6,449 nucleotides of DNA, taken from Fimbriimonadaceae bacterium (GTDB taxonomy: Bacteria > Armatimonadota > Fimbriimonadia > Fimbriimonadales > Fimbriimonadaceae). Under the pieces are notes generated by a model that was given only the letters and a program-made list of their open reading frames with translations, was not told the origin of the DNA and ran no database searches. The DNA is taken from NCBI GenBank assembly GCA_022402505.1, contig JAKRSE010000357.1, positions 1 to 6,449 of the forward strand, written 5' to 3'. The first letter of the stretch is position 1; each line of letters begins with the position of its first letter. This document shows positions 6,265-6,449 of this stretch, in pieces. Position numbers and translations under genes: made by a program.

Positions 6265-6449
6265 TCAGCCCCACATCCATTCGATGCCGGGCGGGAGTTC
6301 GGCGGCCGAATATTCCAGGTGGATGACCCGGCGATGCGAGCCGGTCGCCGCCCTCCCGGAAGCATGGAAGACGAGCGGGCGCATCCAGAGCACATCTCCG
6401 GGCAGGCACGAGGTGGCGACCTCCCACGGGACCTCATCCGGAGTGGGCT
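6265..6449 (-). CDS. Phytanoyl-CoA dioxygenase (PhyH)-like Fe(II)/2-oxoglutarate oxygenase, C-terminal fragment
   Basis: Sixty C-terminal residues are visible (first full codon at 6447, stop TGA at 6267-6265); the start lies beyond the right edge. The visible part reads through SCLPGDVLWMRPLVFHAS, then SHRRVIHLEYSAAELPPGIE and a WMWG end. 'GDvLwMRPLxxHAS...RRVIHLEY...LPPGxEW' is a recognisable ending of PhyH-superfamily oxygenases. In it the His of FHAS (visible residue 28) is the distal iron ligand, and an Arg of HRRV (39 or 40) pairs with the 2-oxoglutarate carboxylate. The HxD half of the metal site is outside the window. Substrate unknown; members hydroxylate diverse small molecules and most bacterial ones are uncharacterised. 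It converges on the beta-helix gene with a 3-bp gap between stops. Confidence 0.8.
   Translation of the reverse strand, partial: PTPDEVPWEVATSCLPGDVLWMRPLVFHASGRAATGSHRRVIHLEYSAAELPPGIEWMWG

Overview
The window is GC-rich bacterial DNA (roughly 65 % GC by eye), densely packed, with Shine-Dalgarno-like sequences and strong G/C preference at third codon positions. No gene fixes the phylum. The mix of an actinobacterial-type transaldolase, an RpiB with the 'EHDDMN' signature, a secreted parallel beta-helix protein and a phytanoyl-CoA dioxygenase-like oxygenase is reminiscent of Armatimonadota (Fimbriimonadia-like), Planctomycetota or related soil and freshwater lineages. That placement is an impression from gene content, not a measurement.

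Left half (1-3436, minus strand): three genes of the non-oxidative pentose phosphate pathway in the order tkt (transketolase), rpiB (ribose-5-phosphate isomerase B), tal (transaldolase, cut by the left edge). Each junction is a 4-base stop/start overlap: GTGA between tkt and rpiB, ATGA between rpiB and tal. The three are therefore almost certainly one translationally coupled operon. Together they interconvert ribulose-5-P, ribose-5-P, xylulose-5-P, sedoheptulose-7-P, erythrose-4-P, fructose-6-P and glyceraldehyde-3-P.

Middle (3437-4322): a short divergent spacer of about 70 bp separates tkt from dapF (diaminopimelate epimerase, plus strand), which makes meso-DAP for lysine and peptidoglycan. 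The spacer holds the tkt ribosome binding site and a 15-16 bp imperfect direct repeat with about 23 bp periodicity. The proposed dapF start is a TTG lying in the second repeat copy. This DapF keeps both catalytic cysteines but differs at two usually conserved substrate-pocket asparagines.

Right half (4396-6449): a 621-residue exported right-handed beta-helix protein of the carbohydrate-active type (resembling GH141-like architectures) follows dapF on the plus strand after 73 bp. It runs tail-to-tail, with a 3-bp gap, into the C-terminal end of a minus-strand PhyH-family Fe(II)/2-oxoglutarate oxygenase cut by the right edge.

I see no RNA genes, mobile elements, CRISPR arrays, or phage or defence genes, and no gene-free stretch over 300 bp. 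I found no convincing undescribed multi-gene system. The points worth a second look are the divergent DapF, the direct repeat between the two divergent genes, and the beta-helix protein with its odd C-terminal tail.
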